NCBI RefSeq assembly: GCF_000284095.1
Contig: NC_017078.1
Span: 186,001 to 250,000, forward strand
Direction of reading: 5' to 3'
Source of the DNA: Selenomonas ruminantium subsp. lactilytica TAM6421
GTDB taxonomy: Bacteria; Bacillota; Negativicutes; Selenomonadales; Selenomonadaceae
DNA: 64,000 bases
The notes beneath the pieces are model-generated. The model worked only from the letters and a program-made list of their open reading frames with translations, was not told the origin of the DNA and did no database searches. Shown here piece after piece: positions 46,926 through 55,382 of this stretch. Numbering within the stretch: position 1 is the first letter of the stretch; every line of letters begins with the position of its first letter. A program made the position numbers and the translations under genes.

Positions 46926-48587
46926 TTAGAACGTCGCCGACAAGCTGAAGTCAATCCTTGTGCTGCTCAGATGATTTTCATAAAAGTCTTTCTTCAAGGG
47001 GAATCCCATGGTCAAGGAAGCATTCAGATGCTTATACCTGGCCGTAATCCCCCAGCCTGCACTCATCAGAGTATTATGCTCCGGTGCTGTATCCCCCGCA
47101 ACTGTACCCCAGTCAAAGAAGGGGAAAAGGGAAAAATGTTTTGCCTTGTCCAAAGGGATGTGATACTCAATCCCTGCCGACAGGCCCCGTTCACCGCCGA
47201 TAAAGCCCTCCTCGTAGCCCCGGACACTGTTGACACCACCGATAAAGAAACGGTCCGAGGCGGCCATATAGTCACCTGAGGCCAACTGCCCGTCCAGCCG
47301 CCCCTGCCAGAATTGACCATTCTTGTAACGCTTCTGCCAGAAGGTACTGAGACGGTAAAGCTTGGCAGTATCCGAGCCGCCGTCAATATCCTCGCGCTTT
47401 GCCAGGACCAAGGCATGTTTGTGGTAAAGTACGGAGGATTTCCCATAATGGGTGAAGGCCGCATACGGCACCACCCTCTGTATCTTATCATCCACCCATG
47501 GAACCACCCGGCCGGTTCCCTGTCCCAGTTCCGTTTCCGCCTTCTGATGGATATATTGCAGGCCTGCCTCATGGCGGGAATGCTCTGTCATATAGAAGGG
47601 GACGCGCCAGGTCAGGGAGAAGGACTGGGACTTGCCCTGAACCCCCAAAGGCTTCAGCTCCCCTTTCTTTACCTCCGTCTTATTGCCCGCATAATTAAGC
47701 TCCAGCCGCATGCCCCGGTTGGAAACAGGAACACTGTAACCGACGGCCCAGGCTTTGGTGCCCTGACTGCGGATGAAGCTGCTCCGCAGGGCATCACGAT
47801 TTTTGGACAGGCTCCTCATATTGTAAAAAAGCCCTTCCCGCCAGCGTCCGCTGGTTTTGTAGCCATCGTTATCCACATATAGTGTCACCGACTGATTCTG
47901 GGGCTCAAGGGCGAGGATCTCATAGTCGGTGGTATTCTCTTTTGTGCCGGGCTTCATCACCACCCGCAGCTGCATATCATTGGTGCCGTGGAACCAGCGC
48001 AGGTCCCGATTCAGCTTGTCGATATTGGCAATCTTTTCCGGCTTTACACCCAGCCGATCCGTAATGTATTTTGACTTGGTATAACGATTTCCCTTGATGG
48101 TGATGTTCCCCGTCTTTCCCTCAATGAGATGGATCTCCACCACCCCTTCATGGATGCGCTGGGGTGGCAGTACCGCCCCGCAGGTCATAAATCCCTTATC
48201 TTTGTAGAGGCCTGTGATGCGCTCTGCCATCTCCCGCAGATCCTTCAGGGTGATCTGCCGTCCGATATAATCATCCACAACGGCCTGGATTTCCTCCTGC
48301 TTCAATATTTCCGAAGGATTCCAATTCACCTGCTTCAGTTCAAAGCGAAGCTCCGTTCCACTGTCCCCGGTAGGAGCGGCCTCGTCCTTTTCCACCTTGT
48401 TTTTCCTGGCGGCCTCGTCCTCCGCAATCTGTTCCATGACACGTTCCCGTTCCATGTCCCTGCGGTCCCGTTCCATCTGGGCCCCGGCATCCAGGCCCCC
48501 CTCACCGGCTGCGGCCCATGTTGTATGACCGCCAGCCAGCATTCCCAAAGCAACTAACAAACAAATAGAATCAGATCTTTTCATCAT
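46926..48587 (-). CDS. Two-partner-secretion outer-membrane transporter (FhaC/ShlB family)
   Basis: 553 residues. A signal peptide (to about residue 26, TTWAAAGEGG) is followed by an unusually charged helical segment (MERDRRDMERERVMEQIAED), likely the H1 plug helix and linker. Two POTRA domains come next (FELKQVNWNPSEILKQEEIQ to GVVEIHLIEGKTGNITIKGN). Then comes a 16-strand barrel with the conserved FFIGGVNSVRGYEEG (VRGY tetrad of the lid loop L6), GLSAGIEYHIPL and FFDWG motifs, and a C-terminal Phe for BAM recognition. It exports the giant exoprotein, whose gene follows after 68 bp on the same strand. The start is MMKRSD with ACGAGGT upstream. Its promoter shares an element with the operon at 48783-51898. 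Confidence 0.93.
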   Translation of the reverse strand: MMKRSDSICLLVALGMLAGGHTTWAAAGEGGLDAGAQMERDRRDMERERVMEQIAEDEAARKNKVEKDEAAPTGDSGTELRFELKQVNWNPSEILKQEEIQAVVDDYIGRQITLKDLREMAERITGLYKDKGFMTCGAVLPPQRIHEGVVEIHLIEGKTGNITIKGNRYTKSKYITDRLGVKPEKIANIDKLNRDLRWFHGTNDMQLRVVMKPGTKENTTDYEILALEPQNQSVTLYVDNDGYKTSGRWREGLFYNMRSLSKNRDALRSSFIRSQGTKAWAVGYSVPVSNRGMRLELNYAGNKTEVKKGELKPLGVQGKSQSFSLTWRVPFYMTEHSRHEAGLQYIHQKAETELGQGTGRVVPWVDDKIQRVVPYAAFTHYGKSSVLYHKHALVLAKREDIDGGSDTAKLYRLSTFWQKRYKNGQFWQGRLDGQLASGDYMAASDRFFIGGVNSVRGYEEGFIGGERGLSAGIEYHIPLDKAKHFSLFPFFDWGTVAGDTAPEHNTLMSAGWGITARYKHLNASLTMGFPLKKDFYENHLSSTRIDFSLSATF

Positions 48588-48641
48588 ATTACCTCGTATA
48601 TTGCAACTCTATTTTGTATTATCAGACTCTCTCCTAATCAT

Positions 48642-48694
48642 ATTATCGCATTTTCAGCGGTTTCCTTAAATAAAAGTTCCAGAATGTCACACTT
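48642..48694 (-). promoter_or_regulatory. Promoter of the secretion operon with a shared 19-bp element
   Basis: On the minus strand AAGTGTGACATTCTGGAAC (48694-48676) is followed after 27 bp by CGATAAT, an extended -10-like TGCGATAAT (-10 at 48647-48642). No good -35 box is present, which suits an activated promoter. The same element and spacing precede the esterase-like gene (51961-52011). The rest of 48588-48782 holds only a 6-codon mini-ORF after the HAD gene. Confidence 0.55.
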
Positions 48695-48782
48695 TCACTT
48701 GCCATTCACCATAAATTTCTGCGCCAGATATCCCAAGACCGTTGCAATATCAGATAGCCAAACAGCACATAGGTTCCTCCTT

Positions 48783-49880
48783 TCAATGCAACATTTCACG
48801 TCTTACCTTATCACCATAAATAGTCTTAAATTCATCCCGCATGGAAATCGTATTCCAGCCGCGCTGCATGGCGGTTTTTTTCATTTTGTCGGCCTTGGCT
48901 GTGTTGCCCAGCTCGCGCTCCGTATCATCGCAGAGAACACAGAAGGCAGCGCTGTTGTATCGATTGTCCTGCAGGACGTACTCGAACATGCCGCTGTCGC
49001 CCATGCTGTTGCCGAAGGCCAGCACCGGCTTCTTGCCAATCTGCTTCAGAATGGAGAATATCTTCGCCGACTGCCCGTTTTCAATCAGGCGTGCGCCGGA
49101 AATCACAACCTTTTCCTGATGACGGTCGTAGAAATGCCCGTCAGGCTGATCTTTCCCCATCTTCGTGGTGGTGTACACAAAGTCCGAAGCGATGATGCGG
49201 TCAGGGGGAATGGGAATAACCCCCTCCACCAGTTCTCGCGTAGTGTCGCTTCCGCAAGCCGAATCGATATATACGGTAAAGCCGTTGTTGGTAAGGTAGG
49301 AGATGATCTCCACCATCGGCAGATAGAAGGCCTCGCCGCGTTTCAGATTCGTGAGGCCGGTCTCATTTGTCTGCATGAATTTGCGCACATAGGCACGGTA
49401 CTCCTCCGGTGTCATACCCTGATATGCCTTGGTCAGATAGGCAACCAGCTGCTTGTTTTCCGCCGGGGTGAGCCCCGTCTTGTTCATGATCTTCGGCTGT
49501 ACCTTTGCGGCAAATGCGGCCATTTTCTTGTCTGGCTGATAATCCTTGTCCTCCAAAGCACGGTAGAGGAACATCGTTTCCTGGAAATAAAGGGGCGCCG
49601 TTTCGCAGTAGAAGGTGCCATCCATGTCAAAGACGGCGATACGATTGGCAGCAGGGATAAAGTTTGCGCTGGTTGGGTCAGCCGCATCTTTCACAAACTG
49701 CGTGATCTTCTTCAATGTAGGCGAATCCGCATTCCAATACTGAAAATCAGCAGCTGCTGCCACATGCACAGCAGCAACTTCCTCCCGGGTGGCCGCCTGA
49801 CCGATAGCAGAGCCGGCTGCCACAGACAAGGCCACCATGGCCGAAAGGACACAGGTTGACATTTTGCTTCTCTTCATCAT
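48783..49880 (-). CDS. Secreted HAD-superfamily phosphatase
   Basis: 365 residues. A signal peptide (MMKRSKMSTCVLSAMVALSV, cleavage after the AIGQAA region) places it in the periplasm. HAD motif I is FDMDGTF (Asp85 nucleophile, Asp87). The serine motif II lies in YIDSACGSD, a Lys in the region ending EKVVISGARL, and motif IV is LAFGNSMGDSGMFEYV. The layout is that of phosphoserine-phosphatase-like HAD enzymes with a helical cap at residues ~95-200. It would hydrolyse a phosphomonoester outside the cytoplasm; the substrate is unknown. The start is set by GGAGGG before two adjacent ATGs; the slightly longer TTG frame is rejected. It follows the esterase-like gene by 29 bp, so they form an operon. 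Confidence 0.85.
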   Translation of the reverse strand: MMKRSKMSTCVLSAMVALSVAAGSAIGQAATREEVAAVHVAAAADFQYWNADSPTLKKITQFVKDAADPTSANFIPAANRIAVFDMDGTFYCETAPLYFQETMFLYRALEDKDYQPDKKMAAFAAKVQPKIMNKTGLTPAENKQLVAYLTKAYQGMTPEEYRAYVRKFMQTNETGLTNLKRGEAFYLPMVEIISYLTNNGFTVYIDSACGSDTTRELVEGVIPIPPDRIIASDFVYTTTKMGKDQPDGHFYDRHQEKVVISGARLIENGQSAKIFSILKQIGKKPVLAFGNSMGDSGMFEYVLQDNRYNSAAFCVLCDDTERELGNTAKADKMKKTAMQRGWNTISMRDEFKTIYGDKVRREMLH

Positions 49881-49909
49881 TTTTCCCTCCAAATCATGCT
49901 GCTATATGG

Positions 49910-51898
49910 TTACTTGGCCAGAATCTCCAGCAGGCATGGGATCTCTGTCAGTCTATCCACAATGGTCCCGCAGCGGAACTCTTTCTCGGAAACGATGAGG
50001 GCCTGGGGGAATTCCTGCCAGTCGATGGCACCGATGCCTTTGATTTCGTTGTTGAAAAGCCGCAATTCCTCCCCATTCTGAAATTTCCGGAACAGAGTTT
50101 GCAGCGTCTCGGCGATATCCTGGTTCAGCACGCTGCCGTATACCTGCACCGCCTCGCTGTTCCCCAGGAATGTTGCTGCCACCTCCACCGTGCCGGAACC
50201 CAGATTCTCCAGCAGTGGTTTTACGTCCCAATAGAACAGATGAACTTTGTTTCCGCTCCCGGCCAATTTCTGTGCGTATTGATAAGTACCCAAAGCGTAG
50301 AATTGCTCCACCACCTTTGCCTTCGCGTCCAGAGCAGAGCTCATCGCCGTCTGCGTTTCGACATAGTCCTTTACCGCCTGCACGCCGGCTGGGTGAATCG
50401 TCTCAAGATAAACCAGGATATTGGTCAGCTCTTCTTCGATAAAGCCCTCGTATTTCTGCGCGCCCACAAAGGCTTTATATATCTGCATTTCGTCGTTGGC
50501 GATGCCGATGATATATTCAACGCCGGAGGAGACGCCCTTTTGATAAGCCTCATACACATCCACGGGAATCAGCTTCCCGTCGCGGGTTGGCGCCGACATA
50601 TCCAAAACAAGTTTTTGCGCGGCTGCTTTCAGCTGTTCCGCCTTCAGCTGTAGGAGATCTGCCATGGCCGCTGACGCAGTTTCCTGCAGCAGTCTTTTGG
50701 CCAAGGTTCTGGATTTCTCCGGGGTGCCATAAGCTGCCAGAGGTGTCTCGTGGAAGATGAAAGCCCTTTGAAAAAGCCCCCTGGCCTGCTCGCAGGCCGC
50801 CAGAAGGCCGATGGACAGCGTGCCTGACTCAAAGCCCATAACGGTGATCCGCTCAGGATCCCCGCCGAAGGCGGCGATATTCTCCTTGATCCAGCGCAGC
50901 GCCGCGATCTGGTCTAAAAGACCGAGATTCAGCGCATCAGGATAGGCTTCCCCGCCGGGAACCGCCGCAAAATCAATGAAGCCAAAGATGCCAAGCCGGT
51001 AATTGAAGGTGACCCCCACAGCGTCCGGATAGATTTTGCTGAAATGCGCACCATACAGCAAGGGATCAGCGGAACCGCCATAGGAAAAATCGCCGTGATG
51101 GAAAATCACGATGACCGGCTTCTTCGCCGTTGCCTTTTTGCTGGCAGGGATGCAGATATTCAGCGTCAGGCAGTCCTCGCTTTGCCGGTGATGTTTCAGC
51201 AGCGAACCGTCATAATCCACCTGGATTGCCGATGCCCCTAAATATTTTGCCTCGAATACCTCAGCAGATTCAGGCAGCGGCTCCGGGGCTTTCCAGCGCA
51301 GCTTGCCCACCGGGGGCTTCGCATAAGGAATGCCGCAGAAATACAGGCTGTCCTTCCATTTCGTACCGACAAAGCAGCCCGTTTTCGTCTTTACGGCCAG
51401 ATCGTCATCATAGGCCCCATAAATGGGCTGATTCTGCTGATTCAGTTCATCCACAAAGCTTTTTTCCGCCAGCAGATCATCAAATACGAAGCCTTGATTC
51501 CCGTCACCATATCGCTGGCGGATCCTGCGGATACGATACCAACGAAGAATCCTGCTGAAGGCAAAGACCAGCAGGGGAATCGTGATGACATACAGATACT
51601 GTCCCTCCACATATTCCAGCACATCCATGCCCATGGCCACAGCGATTTCCTGAGCGACCAAAAAAGCGAGAATGAATGCGGCAAATACCAGGAACTTGTA
51701 TAGGGGCTTTTTCTGTACAATCTTGCTGAAAACGATCTTCCTTATGAATGATTCCAGCAACATGCCGCCGAAGAGACAGATTGCGACGCACAGCCACATC
51801 TCATAGCCCATAAGCTTCGGAATCTCAAAGCAGAATCCATAGCCGAGGGCCATGACGAGGGCAATCACAAAATCTTCAATCGTCAATAATTTCTTCAT
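49910..51898 (-). CDS. Membrane-anchored carboxylesterase homologue lacking the catalytic triad
   Basis: 662 residues. Residues 8-50, 66-90 and 101-118 are three or four membrane helices. Residues ~165-655 are a type-B carboxylesterase fold (FCGIPYAKPPVGKLRWKAPE, EDCLTLNICIPA, NYRLGIFGFI, LGLLDQIAALRWIKENIAAF). The nucleophile elbow, normally GESAG, is GFESG at 355-359, which puts Glu357 where Ser should be. The oxyanion loop HGGGF is HHGDF. The region that should carry the catalytic His (LGAFHGAE-like) reads LGSGTVEVAATFLG. The fold seems kept but hydrolysis lost, as in the neuroligin group of animals, so binding or scaffolding is a better guess. GGGAGG sets the ATG at 51898; the longer TTG frame is rejected. 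First gene of an operon with the HAD phosphatase. Confidence 0.85.
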   Translation of the reverse strand: MKKLLTIEDFVIALVMALGYGFCFEIPKLMGYEMWLCVAICLFGGMLLESFIRKIVFSKIVQKKPLYKFLVFAAFILAFLVAQEIAVAMGMDVLEYVEGQYLYVITIPLLVFAFSRILRWYRIRRIRQRYGDGNQGFVFDDLLAEKSFVDELNQQNQPIYGAYDDDLAVKTKTGCFVGTKWKDSLYFCGIPYAKPPVGKLRWKAPEPLPESAEVFEAKYLGASAIQVDYDGSLLKHHRQSEDCLTLNICIPASKKATAKKPVIVIFHHGDFSYGGSADPLLYGAHFSKIYPDAVGVTFNYRLGIFGFIDFAAVPGGEAYPDALNLGLLDQIAALRWIKENIAAFGGDPERITVMGFESGTLSIGLLAACEQARGLFQRAFIFHETPLAAYGTPEKSRTLAKRLLQETASAAMADLLQLKAEQLKAAAQKLVLDMSAPTRDGKLIPVDVYEAYQKGVSSGVEYIIGIANDEMQIYKAFVGAQKYEGFIEEELTNILVYLETIHPAGVQAVKDYVETQTAMSSALDAKAKVVEQFYALGTYQYAQKLAGSGNKVHLFYWDVKPLLENLGSGTVEVAATFLGNSEAVQVYGSVLNQDIAETLQTLFRKFQNGEELRLFNNEIKGIGAIDWQEFPQALIVSEKEFRCGTIVDRLTEIPCLLEILAK

Positions 51899-51960
51899 AC
51901 GCCACCTCCCTTTACCGATCTCATATTTTTTCTCCAAAAGACATCATTTTTCCTGTTTAT

Positions 51961-52011
51961 TTATCGAATCATCCCCTGTTTACTAACTTTGTGTTCCAGA
52001 ATGTCACACTT
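51961..52011 (-). promoter_or_regulatory. Promoter of the esterase-like/HAD operon with the shared 19-bp element
   Basis: On the minus strand AAGTGTGACATTCTGGAAC (52011-51993) is followed after 26 bp by CGATAAAT (CGATAA at 51966-51961). The element is identical over 19 bp to the one at 48676-48694. The ATG is about 60 bp downstream of the -10. Confidence 0.55.
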
Positions 52012-52187
52012 CGTTCTTGCTTTTGCCCCTTTGTATGATTAAACTTAGATTGAAGAAGAAACCAGACGCAATGCGGAAAATAGAAAGAGCAGGACCTGGA
52101 AAAATCCGGGCATGGCCACGGCAGCACAGGTCTCCATCTTTTTTGAATGCCTCTTTGTCACCCTGCCCATGCCTATGTTTACCGCCA

Positions 52188-52215
52188 TTGCATATCAGCA
52201 TGATTGTGCTAAAAT
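52188..52215 (+). promoter_or_regulatory. Promoter of the AGCS symporter gene
   Basis: TTGCAT (52188-52193), a 16-bp spacer and TAAAAT (52210-52215). It lies about 70 bp before the start at 52284. The remainder of 52012-52187 holds no gene that I can support. Confidence 0.55.
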
Positions 52216-52283
52216 GGTAACAGTAATTTCAGATTTTTTCCAGAGTATGTGCTGAATGGAACAGCATAGGAAGGGGATTGGTA

Positions 52284-53801
52284 ATGTACGAATGGATAAG
52301 CAGCATCTGTGCTGTATTTCAAGAACTGGCAGACTGGGTGTGGGGCTTCCCCACCAATGTGGAGTGGTATGCGAGACTCCCCATTATCGGCGAGCTGCCG
52401 CTGGTGATCATCCTGCTGGTGGGAACGGGGATATACTTCACCTGCCAGCTGCGCTTTGTCCAAATCAAGTATTTCAAATATGGACTGAATGTCCTGATAA
52501 ACAGCCATAAGGAAAAACAGGGCATCACGCCCCTTGCTTCGTTCCTGCTCTCCACGGCTATGCGGGTGGGGCCGGGAAATATCCTAGGGGTGACGGGCGC
52601 AGTTTCCACCGGCGGCCCCGGTGCCCTGTTCTGGATGTGGGTGTCAGCATTCTTTGGCATGGCGACGGCTTTTGTCGAATCGACACTGTCACAGATTTAT
52701 AAGGACAAGCAGGGGGATGAATACGTTGGCGGCCTGCCCTGTTATGGCAGGAAACTTCTGGGTGGAGCTGCTGTAATCGGCGGTGTCTTGAGCCTGCTCT
52801 ATATCATCTATGCCCTGCTCTGCATCCCGGCCCAGGGTTTCAATACCATCTCCGCCATGGTGTCCGTCACCCAGAATGTGACGGGGACGACGGTTGCCGC
52901 AGACAGTTCTCTGGTCTGGGGATTCTTCCTGCTGCTGATGGGCTTGACCGCCTTTTCCATCTTCGGGGGCCTGCGGCGCATCACCCGCATAACCGACGTG
53001 CTGGTGCCGATCATGGCCGTGGTTTATGTAACAGCCGTCCTAATCATGATTGCCATGAACCTTGAACTGCTGCCCTGGTTCTTCTATGTGGTGGTAACGG
53101 AGGCCTTCCGGCCGGAACCGGTCTTTGGCGGCGCCCTGGGCATAGCCCTTTCCCAAGGCATCAAGCGCGGCCTCATGAGCAACGAGGCCGGACAGGGTAC
53201 CCTTTCCATGCCCGCCGCCGTATCCCATGCCAAACACCCCTGCGACCAGGGGATCATCCAGGCAATTGGCGTATTTCTGGACACCATGGTCATCTGCACC
53301 CTGACAGGCTTTGTCCTCATCATGGGACAGGCCTGGCTCAAGGATGGCTCCGCGGCCTGGTTTGAAATGGGACGTCTGGAAAAATTCCTGGCTTCCTGTG
53401 CCAAAATGCTGGGCAGCGATGCCGGCTATGGATTGGCCACACTGGTCATCAGCATCTGCTTTGGCATCTTCGCCTTTACCTGCCTGCTGGGCTTCCTGTC
53501 CTTCTCCGAGATTTGTGCCCGACAGATTTCCAACAATAAGCTCTTCATCGCGGCTGTCCGCTTGGTGAATCTGGCCGTGCTGGCCTTCGGCATGATCACG
53601 AACATCGCCGGCTTCGACCTCAGCGCCCTCTGGAATCTCAGCGACTTTGCCAACATCGTGATGGTCTGCTGCAACCTGCCGCTGCTTTACCTGGGCTTTG
53701 GCAAAGTTCAGAAGGCCTTCGAGCATTTTGAATGCCAGGAAGGCAAATTCGATTCCGAAACCTTTGGCGATCCATTACCCGTCTGGGATGAATGCAACTG
53801 A
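52284..53801 (+). CDS. AGCS-family sodium:alanine/glycine symporter
   Basis: 505 residues with about 10-11 membrane helices. Family marks are LPLVIILLVGTGIYFTCQLR at the start, STAMRVGPGNILGVTGAVS (the conserved G-x-GNI-x-GV loop), GGPGALFWMWVSAFFGMATA, and GIKRGLMSNEAGQGTLSMPA (the NEAG-x-G signature). It imports small neutral amino acids with Na+ or H+. AAGGGGA precedes the ATG; the TTG two codons earlier is less likely. It ends with a strong terminator shared with the converging diguanylate cyclase gene. The C-terminal tail is short and acidic. Confidence 0.93.
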   Translation: MYEWISSICAVFQELADWVWGFPTNVEWYARLPIIGELPLVIILLVGTGIYFTCQLRFVQIKYFKYGLNVLINSHKEKQGITPLASFLLSTAMRVGPGNILGVTGAVSTGGPGALFWMWVSAFFGMATAFVESTLSQIYKDKQGDEYVGGLPCYGRKLLGGAAVIGGVLSLLYIIYALLCIPAQGFNTISAMVSVTQNVTGTTVAADSSLVWGFFLLLMGLTAFSIFGGLRRITRITDVLVPIMAVVYVTAVLIMIAMNLELLPWFFYVVVTEAFRPEPVFGGALGIALSQGIKRGLMSNEAGQGTLSMPAAVSHAKHPCDQGIIQAIGVFLDTMVICTLTGFVLIMGQAWLKDGSAAWFEMGRLEKFLASCAKMLGSDAGYGLATLVISICFGIFAFTCLLGFLSFSEICARQISNNKLFIAAVRLVNLAVLAFGMITNIAGFDLSALWNLSDFANIVMVCCNLPLLYLGFGKVQKAFEHFECQEGKFDSETFGDPLPVWDECN

Positions 53802-53830
53802 TATATCTGAATCTATCATTTACGGATAAA

Positions 53831-53873
53831 GGCAGCGCCCCCTCTGCGTGATGCAGAAGGGGCGCTGCCTTTT
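53831..53873 (+). terminator. Strong terminator between convergent genes
   Basis: GGCAGCGCCCCCTCTGC pairs with GCAGAAGGGGCGCTGCC (one mismatch) around a GTGAT loop, with TTTT on the plus strand and TTTATCC on the minus strand. It can serve both the symporter and the GGDEF gene. Confidence 0.85.
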
Positions 53874-53888
53874 CACTGCTATTGCAGG

Positions 53889-55301
53889 CTAATCCCTGCG
53901 TTCAGCCTTCATGGTTATTTTCTTTTTATACATGGCATCATCTGCCCGGCGGAATATATCTTCTACACTGGAATCCTTATGCTTATCAAAATAAGCCGTT
54001 CCCACCGCAACAGAAGGGGCTTCCCATGGCTTGACGTTTTCTTTGCCCGCAAGGCTGCTTAAATTTTGCTCAAACTCTGCCAGTAAATGATCCGCATTTT
54101 CCAAATCCTTATTCCGCAGAATCACGACAAATTCATCGCCGCCTATTCTGTATACAGGCGAATGGGCGAACACTTCGCATACAACACGGCAGGCATTTTT
54201 TATAAGCATATCGCCATACTCATGACCATAGGTGTCATTGATCTTCTTTAAGAAATTAATGTCCAGCATAACAATGCCAAAATCTCCCATACGGCCTTTT
54301 GTTATCTCTTCATTGATATCTTCCACGCTCTCGCCATAGGCAAATTTATTTTTTACCCCCGTAAGCGAATCCGTTTTGGCCAGTTGTTTCATATGGGCTG
54401 TCTCTTTTTCTGCAGAAATAACCTGAAGCATGTAGGCTTTAATATTTTCTGTCATCTGGCCGATCGTATTGCTTAAAGACTCAACTTCATTTTTGATATC
54501 CAGGCTGGGTTTTTCAAATGTAAGTTGATCGGGAGATCTTACATACTTACTCTGCTCAATATAGCGAATCGCACTTTTCTCCAACCATTCAATCGGATCG
54601 GTTATATTCCTGGATGTCCATCTAAGAAATAACGCAATAAATATCGCGCCAATGACAATGATGATCAAAAGAACGTTAACGGTTTTATACAGGATATCAC
54701 GATACATCTGCGTCAGATCTATATCGACCCCCAAAACCGCATAGGGGGCGCCCATGGAATCACGCAGCGCGTAGATGCCACAATAGGAATGCCCCCAATA
54801 GGTGCTGCTTTCCATGAATACGATGTCTTTCGTGCCCATGATTTTATGATATTTGTCGACTTCTTCTTTTGTATATTCGTCCTTTGTGATATCGCCAAGA
54901 TACAGATTTCCTTCTGTATTCTCGTAGCGGTCATATTTGTTTTCCGCCGTCAAAATCGACATGACATGATTGCCGCCATCTTCTTTCAAAGGCTTGATAA
55001 TATAAAGATACTGAGGGTTGAAATCTTCCTTGACATCATCCATGAAGGCCATCAGGTCCTTATATTTCTTGCTTGCTGTTTTCGTATCCGCACAATGTTT
55101 CAAGTCATCGTTATCAATATGACCGGTCACATACGTGATGATATTCCTTATATGGGCTTCACTCTGTTTGAAAAAGAACTCCCTGTAACTGAAATATATG
55201 CTGACCCCCAGACATAAGCACAATACCAATACAAACAGGATGCAGCCTATTTTGACGCTCCTTTTCAAAGGCCTTCGGATTCTTTTATTTTCCATATTCA
55301 T
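53889..55301 (-). CDS. Membrane-bound diguanylate cyclase with extracytoplasmic sensor
   Basis: 470 residues. TM1 spans residues ~17-38 (GCILFVLVLCLCLGVSIYFS) and TM2 ~207-227 (VNVLLIIIVIGAIFIALFL). Between them are ~170 residues of a probable Cache-like sensor domain with GAPYAVLGVDIDLT before TM2. A HAMP-like linker follows, then a GGDEF domain from ~305: TDSLTGVKNKFAYG, the DINFLKKINDTYGHEYGD metal and base contacts, and RIGGDEFVVIL with GGDEF at 387-391. The active site is intact, so it should make cyclic di-GMP in response to an external signal. There is no RxxD inhibitory site in the usual place. The start is ATG 55301, with only a weak ribosome binding site. A link to adhesin control is possible but not shown. 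Confidence 0.9.
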   Translation of the reverse strand: MNMENKRIRRPLKRSVKIGCILFVLVLCLCLGVSIYFSYREFFFKQSEAHIRNIITYVTGHIDNDDLKHCADTKTASKKYKDLMAFMDDVKEDFNPQYLYIIKPLKEDGGNHVMSILTAENKYDRYENTEGNLYLGDITKDEYTKEEVDKYHKIMGTKDIVFMESSTYWGHSYCGIYALRDSMGAPYAVLGVDIDLTQMYRDILYKTVNVLLIIIVIGAIFIALFLRWTSRNITDPIEWLEKSAIRYIEQSKYVRSPDQLTFEKPSLDIKNEVESLSNTIGQMTENIKAYMLQVISAEKETAHMKQLAKTDSLTGVKNKFAYGESVEDINEEITKGRMGDFGIVMLDINFLKKINDTYGHEYGDMLIKNACRVVCEVFAHSPVYRIGGDEFVVILRNKDLENADHLLAEFEQNLSSLAGKENVKPWEAPSVAVGTAYFDKHKDSSVEDIFRRADDAMYKKKITMKAERRD

Positions 55302-55382
55302 GTCTTCACCACACCCGTTTAAACTGCAAGGCTGCTGAAACGTCCCGGTCATGGGCGCCTTTCTGCAGCTGCGCTTCTCCGT

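Noticed and set aside
52012-52277. Short open frames of about 65 codons on both strands before the symporter
   Set aside because: They have no good ribosome binding sites or family resemblance, and they overlap each other and the promoter at 52188-52215.
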